Assembly (NCBI GenBank): GCA_006386115.1
Contig: VFIW01000024.1
Span: 372,001 to 436,000 of the forward strand
Direction: 5' to 3'
DNA: 64,000 bases
DNA from: Globisporangium splendens
Taxonomy: Eukaryota; Oomycota; Peronosporomycetes; Pythiales; Pythiaceae
Every line of letters starts with the position of its first letter. The first letter of the stretch is position 1. Of the stretch, positions 1 through 11,429 are shown in pieces. The position numbers and the translations under genes are program-made. The notes below the pieces were generated by a model. It saw only the letters and a list, made by a program, of their open reading frames with translations. It was not told the origin of the DNA and ran no database searches.

Positions 1-3000
1 GGCCGTACGTCCATCCTTCGTCCATTCGTCCTTTCGCCCACACTTCGTGCGCATTCTCCGAGAGCAAGTCGACGAGACGGATGAGTCGAGGTGGCAACTC
101 GATGTTCATCGTGTCAATCGGCAACGGACGGTACACTTCTTTGTTGTTTTCACCGTAGGTCGTGAAGTAGGGTGAGTCCTCCATGAGGCTATTACGGCGG
201 AAGCTCATCGCCTCCCGCAGAAGCGCCGGCACGGGTTTCTTGCCCTTGGTCTCAGTAGCAGCGCACTCGTCGCCACCCGCTGTGCCGTTCGACGAGACAG
301 ACGAAGGAATGCTGTTGAGAGAAGGCTTCGCCGTGGAACCGAAGCCGTCGTCCGACATCATCGACGCTGACCGCGAGAGGGTATCTTGGAAACTGCCCGA
401 GTTGTTGAGTCGCACGATCGTGTAGTTCATAAACGCGATCGTCTTCAGCGTCTCCAAAGACGACCGGTAGTCAAAAGCCTGCTCCTCGACCGAGAGCAAC
501 TTGTACGGGATCAGGTTCGGATGTCGTTTCTTCGAGTCGTTTCGTTCAGGTCCATACTGCCAGCCCTGCTTGAGTCGCTCCAAGGCCCACATGTCGTGGC
601 AATTCCGAGCGAGCATGTCGCCCAAATACTCCAATGGACCCAACTCCACTGTCGACGTGTCCACAGGCTTTGGACGGTAGTTGTGACCTTCTTTCTCTCG
701 CGACGGCATATCGATCAAGCACTTGCGGAAGCGGTACATCACTTCCAATGCCTCGTGGCGTACCTCCGCCTGAGTGCACAAACGCTTCCGCTTGTCCTTG
801 CGCAAGTACAGATCAAGCATGCGATACACTTCGTCGTAACGAAGACTCGATCGTCCGTCAGCGCGCACGCTCTCAAAGAGCAGCCCAAGGTGATAGTCGT
901 CCACCAATTGCGACTTCGAGTAGTTCCACAGCTTGATCGCGCGCTGCAGCCCCATGCGTAGTTCCTTGAGGAAACTGCGGAACACGTGGAACGCAAAGAT
1001 CTGCCATGGGATCCGCAACTTCTCTCCTCCGAGGAGCTCCAAGATGCGCTCTCGAGGCGCTTGGGTATCAGCATCAAAGTCGCTTTCGTCAAACGATTCC
1101 GCTGACAGCGACCGCAGACTGAGCGGTTTTCGGAGACTACGTCGGCTGCCACTGCTGCCTCCTTCATCGTTGTCGAGCACGACGCACTCCACCGAAAGAT
1201 TGTTGTGACGAATCACCTTGAGCGCAAGTCCGTCGCCAAGCAGCGAGTCGCCCTTCAACCGAATCGTGATGCCAATCGGGATCATCTCCTTGATCGTCTT
1301 GTGGTCGAAATTCTCCGACAGCCGGATGTGCGTCACCATCTTGTCTCTTGTGACCGTGTGAGTCATGTGGTTCTTGCGATCGCCAAAGTTGATGCGACGA
1401 TCAAACTTCATGCCAAAGCGAAGCAGCGCAACGACGCGCCATACAGCGCCACGAAACAGCTTCTTGGCACGCTGTCGCGTCTCTTCCTGATCGACCAAGT
1501 TCGTCGAGATCAAGCGCACTTGCTGCTTCGGGATCAACCGAATCACTTCGTTTTTGTTGGCAACCACGGTCGGCGAACACGCGCGCAGGTAGTTTCGCAC
1601 ACGCGTGAGCACATCATATTCGATATCTTCGCCGCTTCCGTCATCGTTCTTGGCCGACTCGTAGTACTCGGAGAGAATCGCGACAAACATGTTCACCAAA
1701 ATCTGGAACACGAGCACGACAAACGTGCCGATAAACACAGGCGCCAAGCGTGGATTCGCTTGACTCAGCCGCGCATAGTCCATTTCGCCAGCGAGCATCT
1801 GGAAGCAGGATCCGTACGATTTCCCAATCGTGGAAAACTCTTCGAGCGCAAACCCAAACGCGTAGCTGCCCATGGCCGAGTACCCAAGGAAAATCAAGTT
1901 GAAGATCACCAAGAAACCCATCAGGTCGCGCATCGCCATGCCGAGCACACGCCAGAGCAGGTTCAGCGTCGAGTTCATACGCAGGAACTTGAATACCTTG
2001 AGCAGACTGATCGCCGACGCCAAGGACGCCAAGTCGGACAGCCGTTGAAAGTTTTTCAGCAAAATCTGAATGTTGGAATGGTCCACTTCTTCAATCGGCT
2101 TGCCACTCATAAGCACCGTGAGGTCGGACGAGTACGTTGACGACGCAATGTAAAATCGCGCCATGTAGATGATGAACGAGCCCAGCACGACCAAGTGCGT
2201 GAGCTCAAAGACGTTCCACATATCAGACTTCAAGTACGTTCTCGCGCCCATGGTCGACATCTCGGTCGCTTCACCAATAGCGTAGGTGATGAGGAACGCG
2301 ATCAACCCGAGCCAGAGCAAGATGCGGTGGTCAAACACATCGAAAAGCATGGGCAGCGCGAATCTCGCCCATCCATAGATATTGTAAAACGCTGGTCGCA
2401 CCACGTCAGCTGCAGCAGTGGCGTCGGTAGTGTTATGCAGCAGCTCATTTTCCTCCAGCCCGATGATGCGCAAGTGCGAGCTGTGCGGGAAATGCTCCAT
2501 ATGGCCCGATGGGTTCATTGTGAACACGTGCAATCCGATCGTAAACACGCGCGTCACGGGGTTCACGAGCACAAACTCGATCGCCAACGCACGCGTCGAC
2601 ACGGAAAGCCAATCGTCTTCCTGCAGATCGTCGACGCGGACTTGACAGAGATCTACGGCGTACCCTCCGTTTCCAAAGCTCTCGATGGACGAGAACACTT
2701 CAAACACCGATCGATACAACTCGGGTTGCATCGGCCCCAACCCATCCTTCCACGTGTACACACGACCCTCTTGGCCTTGCAACGGGACTTTCTCCTCGGT
2801 GTCCTCGCTGTAGAACGGGTAACATGGTGTGTACCAGCCATTGTGAACCTTGCATTGCTGCTCCTTCACGCGTACTTGGCGGAAACGGAGCCCACCGAGG
2901 CGCACCCATTGCGATGTCACTTCCTTGCGATCGCAAATGTGGTCCGTCAACGAAGCCGCAAACTCGTAGATGTCGCCAAACTTCTTGAGCTCGCACAAGC

Positions 3001-4315
3001 CCTGTTCGCGGCACGTCAACGAGCCCACAACATCGTTCTGCTCGTAACTTTCTTGCACGGGGAGCCACGACAGGGTCGTGAAAAACAGCGTGAGGAAGAT
3101 CAGATACACGATCAGCTCCTGGTAGAACTGGCGACGCTTGATCTCCTTGTACTCGGACGCGACGGTCTTGAGGTCGAGCTTCTTCTTCTCCATGTGGATT
3201 CCCTTGTACACGTGCGTCACGGCGGTCGAATCCTTTGCCCACATCGATATGAATCCTTTCGCGGCGCGCTTGGACGTCACTACTTGATGAGCGACGCCTG
3301 CAAACGTCGCAGAGGCCTTGCGCTCCAGTCTCTTCGAGCCGTCAACTTCGTCATTGCTAGTGGTATCTCCATCTGCTGCCAGTGCCTTCTGCTCACGGAT
3401 GGAGTTCCTGATATTGGTGCGCACGAGTGTTGCAACATTTCGCAAACTAGGTTGCCGCACTGTTTTCTTTGCTGTACACCAAAGGAGAAAACCAGCAATT
3501 AGTCACAATGACAGCATAAAGACAAGAACAATGTGAGTCAATACGGGAAAAGGCTTACATTTGGTCTTCTTCGGGGCTTCCACGAAGTCGTCATCTTCGC
3601 TGGACTCCTGTCGAACGACTGCTCCTAGAGAACCACCAGAAGGCGTGCGGCGATGACGTCGTCGCAAACTTCCCAGCACGATGCCACCTCCCGGCACTGC
3701 AGCACCGTTACCGCTGCTCGTGCGGTCTCGTCCACTGCGCTGCGTCGTCGTTGTGCCGCTATTGCTCCCACTGCCACTCCCGCTTCGCAGCCGTCTCGGC
3801 GCGCCGATGCTCGCCATCTTGCGCGGTTTCGGGGGAATCGCGTTCTCCTGTCCGTTCAGCGCTCCGTTCTCACCCGGATTCACGTTCTCCTGTCCATTCG
3901 CCACACCACTCTCAATCGCATCACCCGTGTGCGCGGTCTCCAGCACCGCAGCCATGACGCTCGCACCGTTGCGGCTCTCACTTGACGACGGGATCACCAC
4001 ATCCACTGTCACCTCATTTATCTGCTGAGCACTCGCATCATGGCCATTCGCCATGGATGCACTCGCTTCACCACTCTGCAGTTCCTCCATCGTCGTGGCC
4101 ATGATCGCTCCTGTGGTCACCTCCGTCGTCTGAATGGGGTCTGCGGGTCCCTCGGCATCCACCGGCTCTGCTGCTGCGACATCCGCTGAAGAGTGCGACT
4201 GCGGTGCCAGAGACGATGGCGACGTGGCAGAATCCACAGACGCAGACGCAGGCAGTGCTGCTGCCACGACGGCCGACGCACCGCCAGCAGCGTCGTCGTC
4301 TGTCGCCACGTTCAT
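1..4315 (-). CDS. Polycystin-2-like cation channel with C-terminal RyR repeats (3' end outside window)
   Basis: Two exons are seen, 4315-3559 and 3471 to beyond base 1; an 87-bp GT-AG intron joins in frame. The visible protein is about 1,409 residues. Residues 1-250 are Ala/Ser-rich and probably cytosolic. A first membrane segment (LIVYLIFLTLFF, about 370) is followed by a polycystin-type extracellular domain (about 440-570; RLGGLRFRQVRVKEQQC, then PCYPFYSEDTEE). Five further membrane segments span about 630-850, with a pore-like stretch (LAGEMDYARL, about 815) where polycystins carry their filter. This fits a non-selective, probably calcium-permeable channel. After about 330 cytosolic residues come two RyR (PF02026-like) repeats: one at about 1183 (PKPVDTSTVELGPLEYLGDM, then HDMWALERLKQGWQYGPER), and a second starting near 1364 (YRPLPIDTMNIELPPRL) that runs off the window. 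The start is the ATG opening the only long upstream frame. The polycystin assignment is secure; the fusion is read directly within one exon. Confidence 0.88.
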
Positions 4316-4864
4316 CGGTGTTCCCTGGGGCAACGGACGCTGTGGCAGCAGATTATGCACCCTGTGGAGCTCTTCTGTTACTGTAGCCGTTCTTTTTCCC
4401 CCTTTTTGAGGAACCGAAAAGGTGCCGCAGATTGATGTGGACCCCACGACTTTTAATAAATGGTGGGGGTAATTACGCGTTTGAGTGCGTAAAAATCGTT
4501 TGTGGGTGCTCTTTTCATTCTCTGGAATTGCATATTGAAGTTTCGGTTGTCTTCGATTGCGCAACTCGAGGTGTTCACTCTGCAATGTAATGTGGTTGAG
4601 ACAGCCACAAATATCGACTTGTAAGAGCAAAATTCGACTTTGTGAAGGAAATCCTCTATAAATGCATGACTCGAAATGCTCTTCCCCTTTCTTGTGCAAT
4701 GTTTACCCTGCAATAGAAGATATGCATATCTTTTTTCGCATGTGAAGAGCTACGCAAAAAGAAAAGAAGCGCACACAAGAAACGCGAGGACGAGGGCGAG
4801 CGATTGAGAAGCGCGTGCAGCAGACACCAAGCGGACAAAAGGGAACCCTCGGTTTCTGAAGAAG
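4316..4864. other. Divergent intergenic region between channel and CBS genes
   Basis: These 549 bp separate the start codons of two divergently transcribed genes and should hold both promoters and 5' UTRs. An ATG-initiated frame runs upstream of the channel start on the minus strand, but its sequence is not protein-like. No repeat or RNA gene is seen. Confidence 0.5.
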
Positions 4865-5550
4865 ATGATGAAGATCCACGCAGCGCGTCGTTTCCTACTG
4901 ACCCGCAGCTCCAGCATGGCGCTGGCGAACGCGCCGCCGCTGAGCCGCTCGTACCACTACAACAAGGGCACGGCCAAGGACATGATGGAGAAGAGCTGCT
5001 ACCACGGCGTCAACTTTGTGATCTCGGAGGACGCGTCTGTGTTTGACGCCGTCACGCGCATGGCCGGGATCAACCTCGGGTGCCTCGCTGTGAGCAGCAA
5101 GGACGGCAAGTTCACGGGCGTCGTCACAGAACGCGACTATCTCAAGAAAGTCGAGTTGCAGAACCTCACTGCAAAGGGCACGAAGATCTCGCAGATCATG
5201 ACAAAACGCGCACGCCTGATCGTCGCGGAGGAAGATGAGACACCGGCACAGCTCATGACGAAGATGCTCTCGAGCGTAAGTGGTTCACGGCATCGGTTGC
5301 GTGCATTTTTTCATTGCTTTCTGTGGGAAAATGGGGTGGATGTTCAATGGCGACATGCTTTTTGTGTGTGCTCTTTGCTGACGTGCTTTAGGATATCCGT
5401 CACTTGCCTGTGCTGAACGGAGACGGTGATCTCGTGGGCATGCTGTCGATCAAGGACATTGTGCGTGAGATCAACCGGGAGCATGACGCAGACATGGACA
5501 CGCTCAGCAGCTTTGCACTCGGCAAGGGCGGTCACTTTGTTCTTGACTAA
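4865..5550 (+). CDS. CBS-pair domain protein, probably mitochondrial
   Basis: Exons 4865-5275 and 5392-5550 join in phase 0 across a 116-bp intron (GTAAGT donor, TTTAG acceptor), giving 189 aa. The N-terminus (MMKIHAARRFLLTRSSS) is rich in Arg, Ser and hydrophobic residues with no acidic residue, as in a mitochondrial presequence. The rest is one tandem CBS (Bateman) pair: repeat 1 about residues 40-100 (GCLAVSS, FTGVVTERDYLKKV) and repeat 2 about 108-170 (IMTKRARLIVAEEDET, IRHLPVLNGDGDLVGMLSIK). CBS pairs of this size without an enzyme domain usually bind adenine nucleotides and regulate partner proteins; the partner is not evident here. Length and domain order match stand-alone CBS proteins of plants and bacteria. 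ATG 4865 is the first in the frame and provides the presequence. Confidence 0.87.
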
Positions 5551-7556
5551 GTGCGACTCATCGAAGAAAGCAAACACAAAAACAAACACAAAAAACGAAA
5601 GCGCGCAGCAGCTAAGCATGCCGAGAACGAAAGGCATTTATTGCCTGATGAGCTGACGTAGTGATGAAAGAAAGAGAAAACGAGGGAGCAGCTCGACGAA
5701 CCTGTATACGAGCATTCAAGAGCCAACTCGAAGTCATCAAACGAGCAGAAAGAAAAAAGCGACAGTGCAAGGAGAGTTCTCTGGTCAATAAACTGCGTGA
5801 ATCCAAGCACAAACATTCATGTACGAACAACCTCATGTGCGTCGATTTGACAGAGCATTTGTGTTGACTGCAGCACACAAACCCCTCCTTATTGTTCGCG
5901 CTCCTGACGGATGCGCAAACATGCAAATGGACACTTCACTTCTTCCAACACGCGCACTCACTCATCGCGACTGTCGCTGGCCACGAACAGCACGGAAGGA
6001 AGGACGAGCCACTTTCTCTTCATTGCTTTCGCCAATTGTGACGCTCGACTGCCTCGCAGACGTGACGTCACAGCCAGTCAGCCCCGCACTCGTGGGTGGC
6101 GACATTCGGACGCGGGTGAACGCGCTCTTTCTTGCCCACTTCAAACGGAACAATAGAAAAAAAAGAGAGTCTGTGTCCACGTGCTGGTGCTGAGTCCCAC
6201 CCACTTCAACCAGCACAATGTACAGTCAGCTCTTCGATGGCAATCCCCAGCACAATCACTGTGGGAATCGCAGCTCATGCCTTTACAAGGACGAGTTCTG
6301 TTGTGATGCTACACTTCAACAAACGTGGCAAGTATCCACCACACAAACCGCGCTCATTATTACCAACCACTACGACCGCATGGTTTCAATTTCACAACAG
6401 AAAAAGATGGCGCAAGGGCGGCATGGCCACTCGGGTGTCTCAGATTGCGCATGTGCGTCGAAGAGTCTCCATCTCAACACCATTCCGCAATGCCCCTGCG
6501 TGAGATTTCATCATTACCGTCTGAGATAGCACAATGAAGCATTGCTTGCACCAGGCATGTGCTGCAGAAAAAAAGAAATTCGAAAGAGAGCCGTCACCAC
6601 ATCAAACTGCAGGATCGTACAGTAGGACACGGCTCAAGTGCATACCGTACCACATCTGGGGTTCCCACGTCGATTTTTCACTTTGACTCACTATGCTCAG
6701 CCACATAGTGTACTCAAGTACTGTAGGTAGTTTGCAGCTCAGTGCCCTTCGCCTTGAGCATTTCCCCATTTGCGCTTGGTGTACTGAAGTCCAGTGTAAA
6801 TGCGCACACGCCACCCAATGCTGAAGCAAGCAAGCGCGTGTATCCATCCTGTCAACTCGTGTCTTGATGGCGAATCCCGCGCTTTCCGTAATCAAATGCT
6901 TTGTTGCCTGTTTCTGGGTGCGCACAACTGAACCGTTTTTAGCTTCACGCGCCATCCATTGGCTGGAATACAGTTTACAGACCATTTTCAGCCAATGGAC
7001 TTGCGTCTGGTCAGAATCAATCGGTTCAGTTGTAGCTGTGGCGCCAGTCAGTCACGCGCAGGTTAGCAAGGGAAGCATGGAAGAACGAACGCGTCTGTTT
7101 TTCCTTCGATAATCCGTTCACGCAGGTGCATAGAGCGCCTCTCGTGCTGCCGCCGGGCCAGCGCTGCAGTGCAGAAGCTGTGCCCTTATTACCGAAACCA
7201 TCCACCGCTCTCTCTCTCTCTGTGCCAAGCGAAAGCGCATTATATCTGGGCGAAGGGAGCACGCGGAAGCTTCCGCTCGGTTTCTCAACGTGGATCGTAT
7301 TAATAGATTAAGCGCCACCAACGGCCACGAAGAAGAAGAAGGAGAAGGAGCGGCTGGCCCCCTACATAATACGCGCGCTGTGGCTGCCGTCTCCTCCGTC
7401 TAAAGCGCTCAAGGTGCATTGGATCTTCCTGGAAGCGCGGGGCTACTGTAAAGCCGTATACAACTGGCGCATTTGCTTCGTTATAGTGTCCGTAGTCGAA
7501 GCGATATAGCAGCTACCATCCTGTGTTCCACGGCGTAAGATCTCAACCCACGCGCG
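5551..7556. other. Gene-poor interval, about 2 kb
   Basis: Only short, low-quality frames are present and no product is recognised. A CT microsatellite lies at about 7207-7221 and a GAAGAAGGAG-rich purine stretch at about 7328-7352, both within 350 bp of the GPCR start, so the right end is probably its promoter. Nothing recognisable is seen in 5660-7100. Confidence 0.5.
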
Positions 7557-10500
7557 ATGCATGACGCGAGACATGACTCCAAAGATGCTGCCAGCGGCAA
7601 CAAGCACCACCACCTCATGGCGCTCCCGCTGAGCGACTACCAGGCCAACGTGCTCCAGGTCGCGATCTACACGTCCAGCTCGCTGTCGCTCATCGGGATC
7701 TCGTACGTGATCCTGCACTACTGCTGGCTGCAGTGGTTCGCGAACGGCCAGGGACGACGACGACGCACGCAGATGGAGTTCACGGCCAAGCTCGTGCTTG
7801 TGCTCTCGCTCTTCGACCTCGCGACGATCCTGGCGCGCATCGTCGGCCGCGCCGTCATCCACGACCGGCTGCTGTGTGATCTCCAGGCGTCGGTGCTGTA
7901 CGCGACGGGACTCGGGAGCTGCCTCTGGGTGTGCTGCATGGCGTTCAACCTGTACCGCTGGATCGTCGGCGGCGAGAGCGACGCGAAGCGCCAGTCGCGG
8001 TTCTCGCTGTTCCTCGCGATCTCCATCATCCCGTGCATCGGCTTCGTGATCTACCACATCGCGACGGATCAATACGGTGACGCTACGTTCTACTGCTGGT
8101 TCAAGGAAGACCGGATCGTCTTGCTGCACTTCTACCTCTTCTACGTGCTCATGGTCGTGTTCATCATCGTGCTGCACGCGCTCATCCGGAGCAACATGAA
8201 GCGACGCGTTGCATGGTGCGTGATCATCTTCACCCTGTCTAGAACTTGCGTGCATACTCATATCTCATCCCCATGCTCTCTCTCTCTGTCTGTTTGATGG
8301 AACGTATAGGCACGATACCGTTGAAGCCGACACGTCGTCGACGCTCATTCGACGCAAGAGCTTGCTATACATCGTGGTGTTCATCGTGCATCGTGCACCC
8401 ATGATGTTCTACCGAAGTACGCACCTTCTCGCTGTACATATCAACTCTTTGTGTCACTTTCAAGTTTTCTCATGTTGAATATTTTGTGCATGCACAGTAT
8501 TGGAAACTCTGGGCATCCAGAGCTTTATGTTCGGACTCGTGGCGCAGATCATCTTGGACCTCGACGGGCTCTCGAACTCGATCGTGTATGGCGGACTGTG
8601 TCGACGGCAGTCGTTTGAGCACGAAGACGAGCTCCCGCGTGCGCGCACATTCCCCGCCGACAGCGTGTCGTCCCCCACGGAAAGCGTCGACGACTTCTTT
8701 GCGAAGAAGCGGATCACCGTGTTTGACGACTTGGACGTGACGATGGGCACGGCGCTGACGAGTGCAACGAGCAGCACGATAAGCAGCAGTATGAACACGA
8801 TGACGTCGTCGCGGCCGTCGAACCTGTTCTCCAGCATGGAAGAAGTCGTGATGCGGTCGTCGATATTAAACTGTTTGTTGCCTCAATACGACCGCGCCAG
8901 TCGCAAGCGGAGCGTCGACAAGAACAAGAAGAAGAAACGACCGCAGATGCTGCCGCTCTTTGTCTCGACTTTCAACATGGGCGAGCAAAACGTGAATGAA
9001 ATGGAACTGGTAAGTAGCGCTTTGCTGGGAGCTACCAACCGTAATTGCTAACTTGTGTTTTCTTGCGTCTGTTAGCCGGATTGGATTCCGCTGGGCTATC
9101 AGATCTACGTCATTGGAGTGCAGGAATGCATGGACCTCTCGGATTTGCAGACAAAGATCCACCAATACCTCGTCGTTGGCTCCCAGTGCAAGTTTGTATA
9201 TTACTCGCGAGAGATCGGCAAGCGTGCGACAGCATTGGGGTACCATGGGTACATTGCACTCACGGTGTTTGTGCGTGAAGATGCCGTGCTAGACGGCCGG
9301 TTTCAGATGCCCTACCGTCCAAATACGAACAAAAACGCGCAGGAAGTGTACCGTGGCAAGTCACTGCTCGTGTTTGGTCGCGCGTCCAATAAAGGCGCCG
9401 TGGGCATGTCGTTCCGATACGAGAACACGTCGTTTGCGTTCGCGACGTGCCACTTGGCGTCGGATTCTTCTAGCAATCGGTTGTCCAAGCGAAAGAAATC
9501 GAGGGACGGCAAAGCAGCTCCGTCCAAGTTTGAGCGCCGAAATCAAGATGCGATGGAGATCTTGCAGCAATTGTACCTGGATGACGAAGACTACGGCTTT
9601 GGCTTTCCGTTGCTGCATCACCATAGCTTCATTTTGGGCGACTTCAATTACCGCATGACGCGCCAAGGAGCGAGTCCACAGGAGATGTTTGAGCGCTTGA
9701 TCCGGACAGGCGAAGCGAACGCGTTGGCCGCGGAAAATGGAGACACTAGCAGCAGCACATTGCCAGGTACTCCACCAAGTGAAGTAGGACTGACGCCGAC
9801 CACGTCGTGTGCGTTTCAAGAATGGAGTACACCGAAAAAAGTCGAGAGCAGCAAAAGCTTTGATCTGGCGTTGCTTCTGGAAGAACACGATGAGCTCCAT
9901 GCGCTGCGCAACAGCAACCAGTTGTTTTATGGCTTCAACGAACCAAAGATCCATTTCTACCCGACTTTCCGTCGTGTCCGCGGCCAGAAGCTGAATCCAA
10001 ACGACCCGAGTTCGTTCTTGAGCAATTACACATTGATCACGAGGAAGGGTGGGCACCGCGTGCCATCGTACACGGATCGTGTGCTGTACTCGTCGCTTCC
10101 AGGGTCGCAGGTAAGCCATTTTTTTGAAAAGTGCCGTGCTCTCCCTGGTACAACTCACTCACCTTATTCACTAATTCTTGCTTGTTTCTGCAGAATATGG
10201 TTGAATGTTTGGCGTACAACTCGTGTGAATCGGTCACAACGTCCGACCACAAGCCTGTGTACAGCATTTTCCAGGTCACACTAAACGAAGCCGTTCGCAG
10301 CAGCCGATCATTGCCAGGCGAGTCCATTTGGACAAATTCGAGTGGTGGCAACCTGAACATTCTGAACTCGAATACCGTCACCACTGGCCGCATGAAGGAT
10401 GTCCCAGGCACGTGTGAAATGCGGCTAAAGATTGATTTCAAGTCGATTCACTGGATGGACGCGATTGATTGCCAGCCGGGATCGACGTTGTTCGACCGCG

Positions 10501-11126
10501 TTGAAGACATCGAGTTTGGATTCTTGTTCCCAATCCCGTGCGAAGACGTGTTTTCGCAGCAGCGCAAGCTCCACGAAGTTGCTGAGCACTTGACCTGGGG
10601 CGACAGTGGCAGCGTGGATCTGAATTTTGCGTCTACTGTCACGCCGACATCGAACTTTCACACGATCAAGTGGAACAACTTTGTCGAAGGCGGGCTGCGG
10701 TACAACACGATGGCGCAACCGAGTAGCAAGAAGCACGTTGCTGTCCAGATCCGCGCGCAGTCACGGGGGAGAACGCTTTCGCGCACGTCGTCTGCGACAG
10801 CGGTGCTGGGGTCTCCGTTTGCGCCTCCTGGGGGAGCCGGGTTTTCGTCCCAGAGAGGGCGAAAGGAGAACCTGTCGGGTCCCTCGGCTGCAGGCAGCGG
10901 ATGCGGTAGTGCTGGGTCCAGATCCATTGGTAGCGACATGTCGTCGTCGACGTCCATTTCCGCGATGATGTCGACCGGATCGGACCAGATCATGGGCCAA
11001 GGCACGTTTTGCGTGGACGCCACGGGCCGAAAACGAGATGCCGTGATCTCGCTGACCGTTGGTGGGAAATTGATGGGGAGACTGCAACTCCAAGTGGCGC
11101 TGCAAGTGCGACGGCATCCACGGTAG
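7557..11126 (+). CDS. GPCR fused to inositol polyphosphate 5-phosphatase
   Basis: Five exons (7557-8215, 8310-8416, 8498-9009, 9076-10110, 10194-11126) join in frame to 1,081 aa. The first 330 residues or so form a seven-helix receptor resembling the Dictyostelium cAMP-receptor group; the last helix ends LSNSIVYGG. From about residue 405 a complete 5-phosphatase catalytic domain follows: FVSTFNMGEQN, VIGVQEC, FGRASNKGAVGMSF, FATCHLA, ILGDFNYRM (about 612), PSYTDRVLYSS and SDHKPVYS (about 786). All expected metal- and phosphate-binding motifs are present, so it should be active on 5-phosphoinositides or inositol phosphates. The final 290 residues are a beta-rich region followed by a Ser/Gly-rich tail. 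Receptor-effector fusions of this kind (GPCR-bigrams) are known from oomycetes. Intron 1 contains a CT tract. ATG 7557 is the first in frame; ATG 7618 is an alternative. Confidence 0.9.
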
Positions 11127-11429
11127 AGCCGAGCGTTGCTTCCCCACGACCTAGGTAGTCCAACATTTGTAAGATAGTATGTAAGCAGTACTGTGATTGA
11201 AGTTGAAAGAAAACCAAGAAAATGCCATTCCGAAATCGGCTTTGTACAATGCGTATGTGTTGCACTGTTTTTTGGACGGAGCAGCGGCATCTCAATATCC
11301 ACAAAGCTGAAGAATTGCGCTCAGAAGGTGCTAGCAAGGTAGTAGAAATTGTGTCTAGGATTTGCAGGGTCTTATAGGATTAATGGAGATCTTCAGGATG
11401 CAGGTATAAAATAGAGGATGACGACTTGC
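11127..11429. other. Convergent 3' intergenic region
   Basis: About 300 bp lie between the stop codons of the GPCR-phosphatase (+) and the M28-like gene (-). It is AT-richer than the flanking exons and presumably carries both 3' UTRs. No other feature is seen. Confidence 0.5.

Noticed and set aside
1205..3502. Long plus-strand open frames opposite the channel gene (311 and 435 codons)
   Set aside because: They are antisense shadows of the conserved minus-strand polycystin-RyR coding sequence and have no recognisable domains.
5551..7556. Small proteins suggested by 60-127-codon frames
   Set aside because: All are short, overlap each other on both strands and show no conserved pattern.
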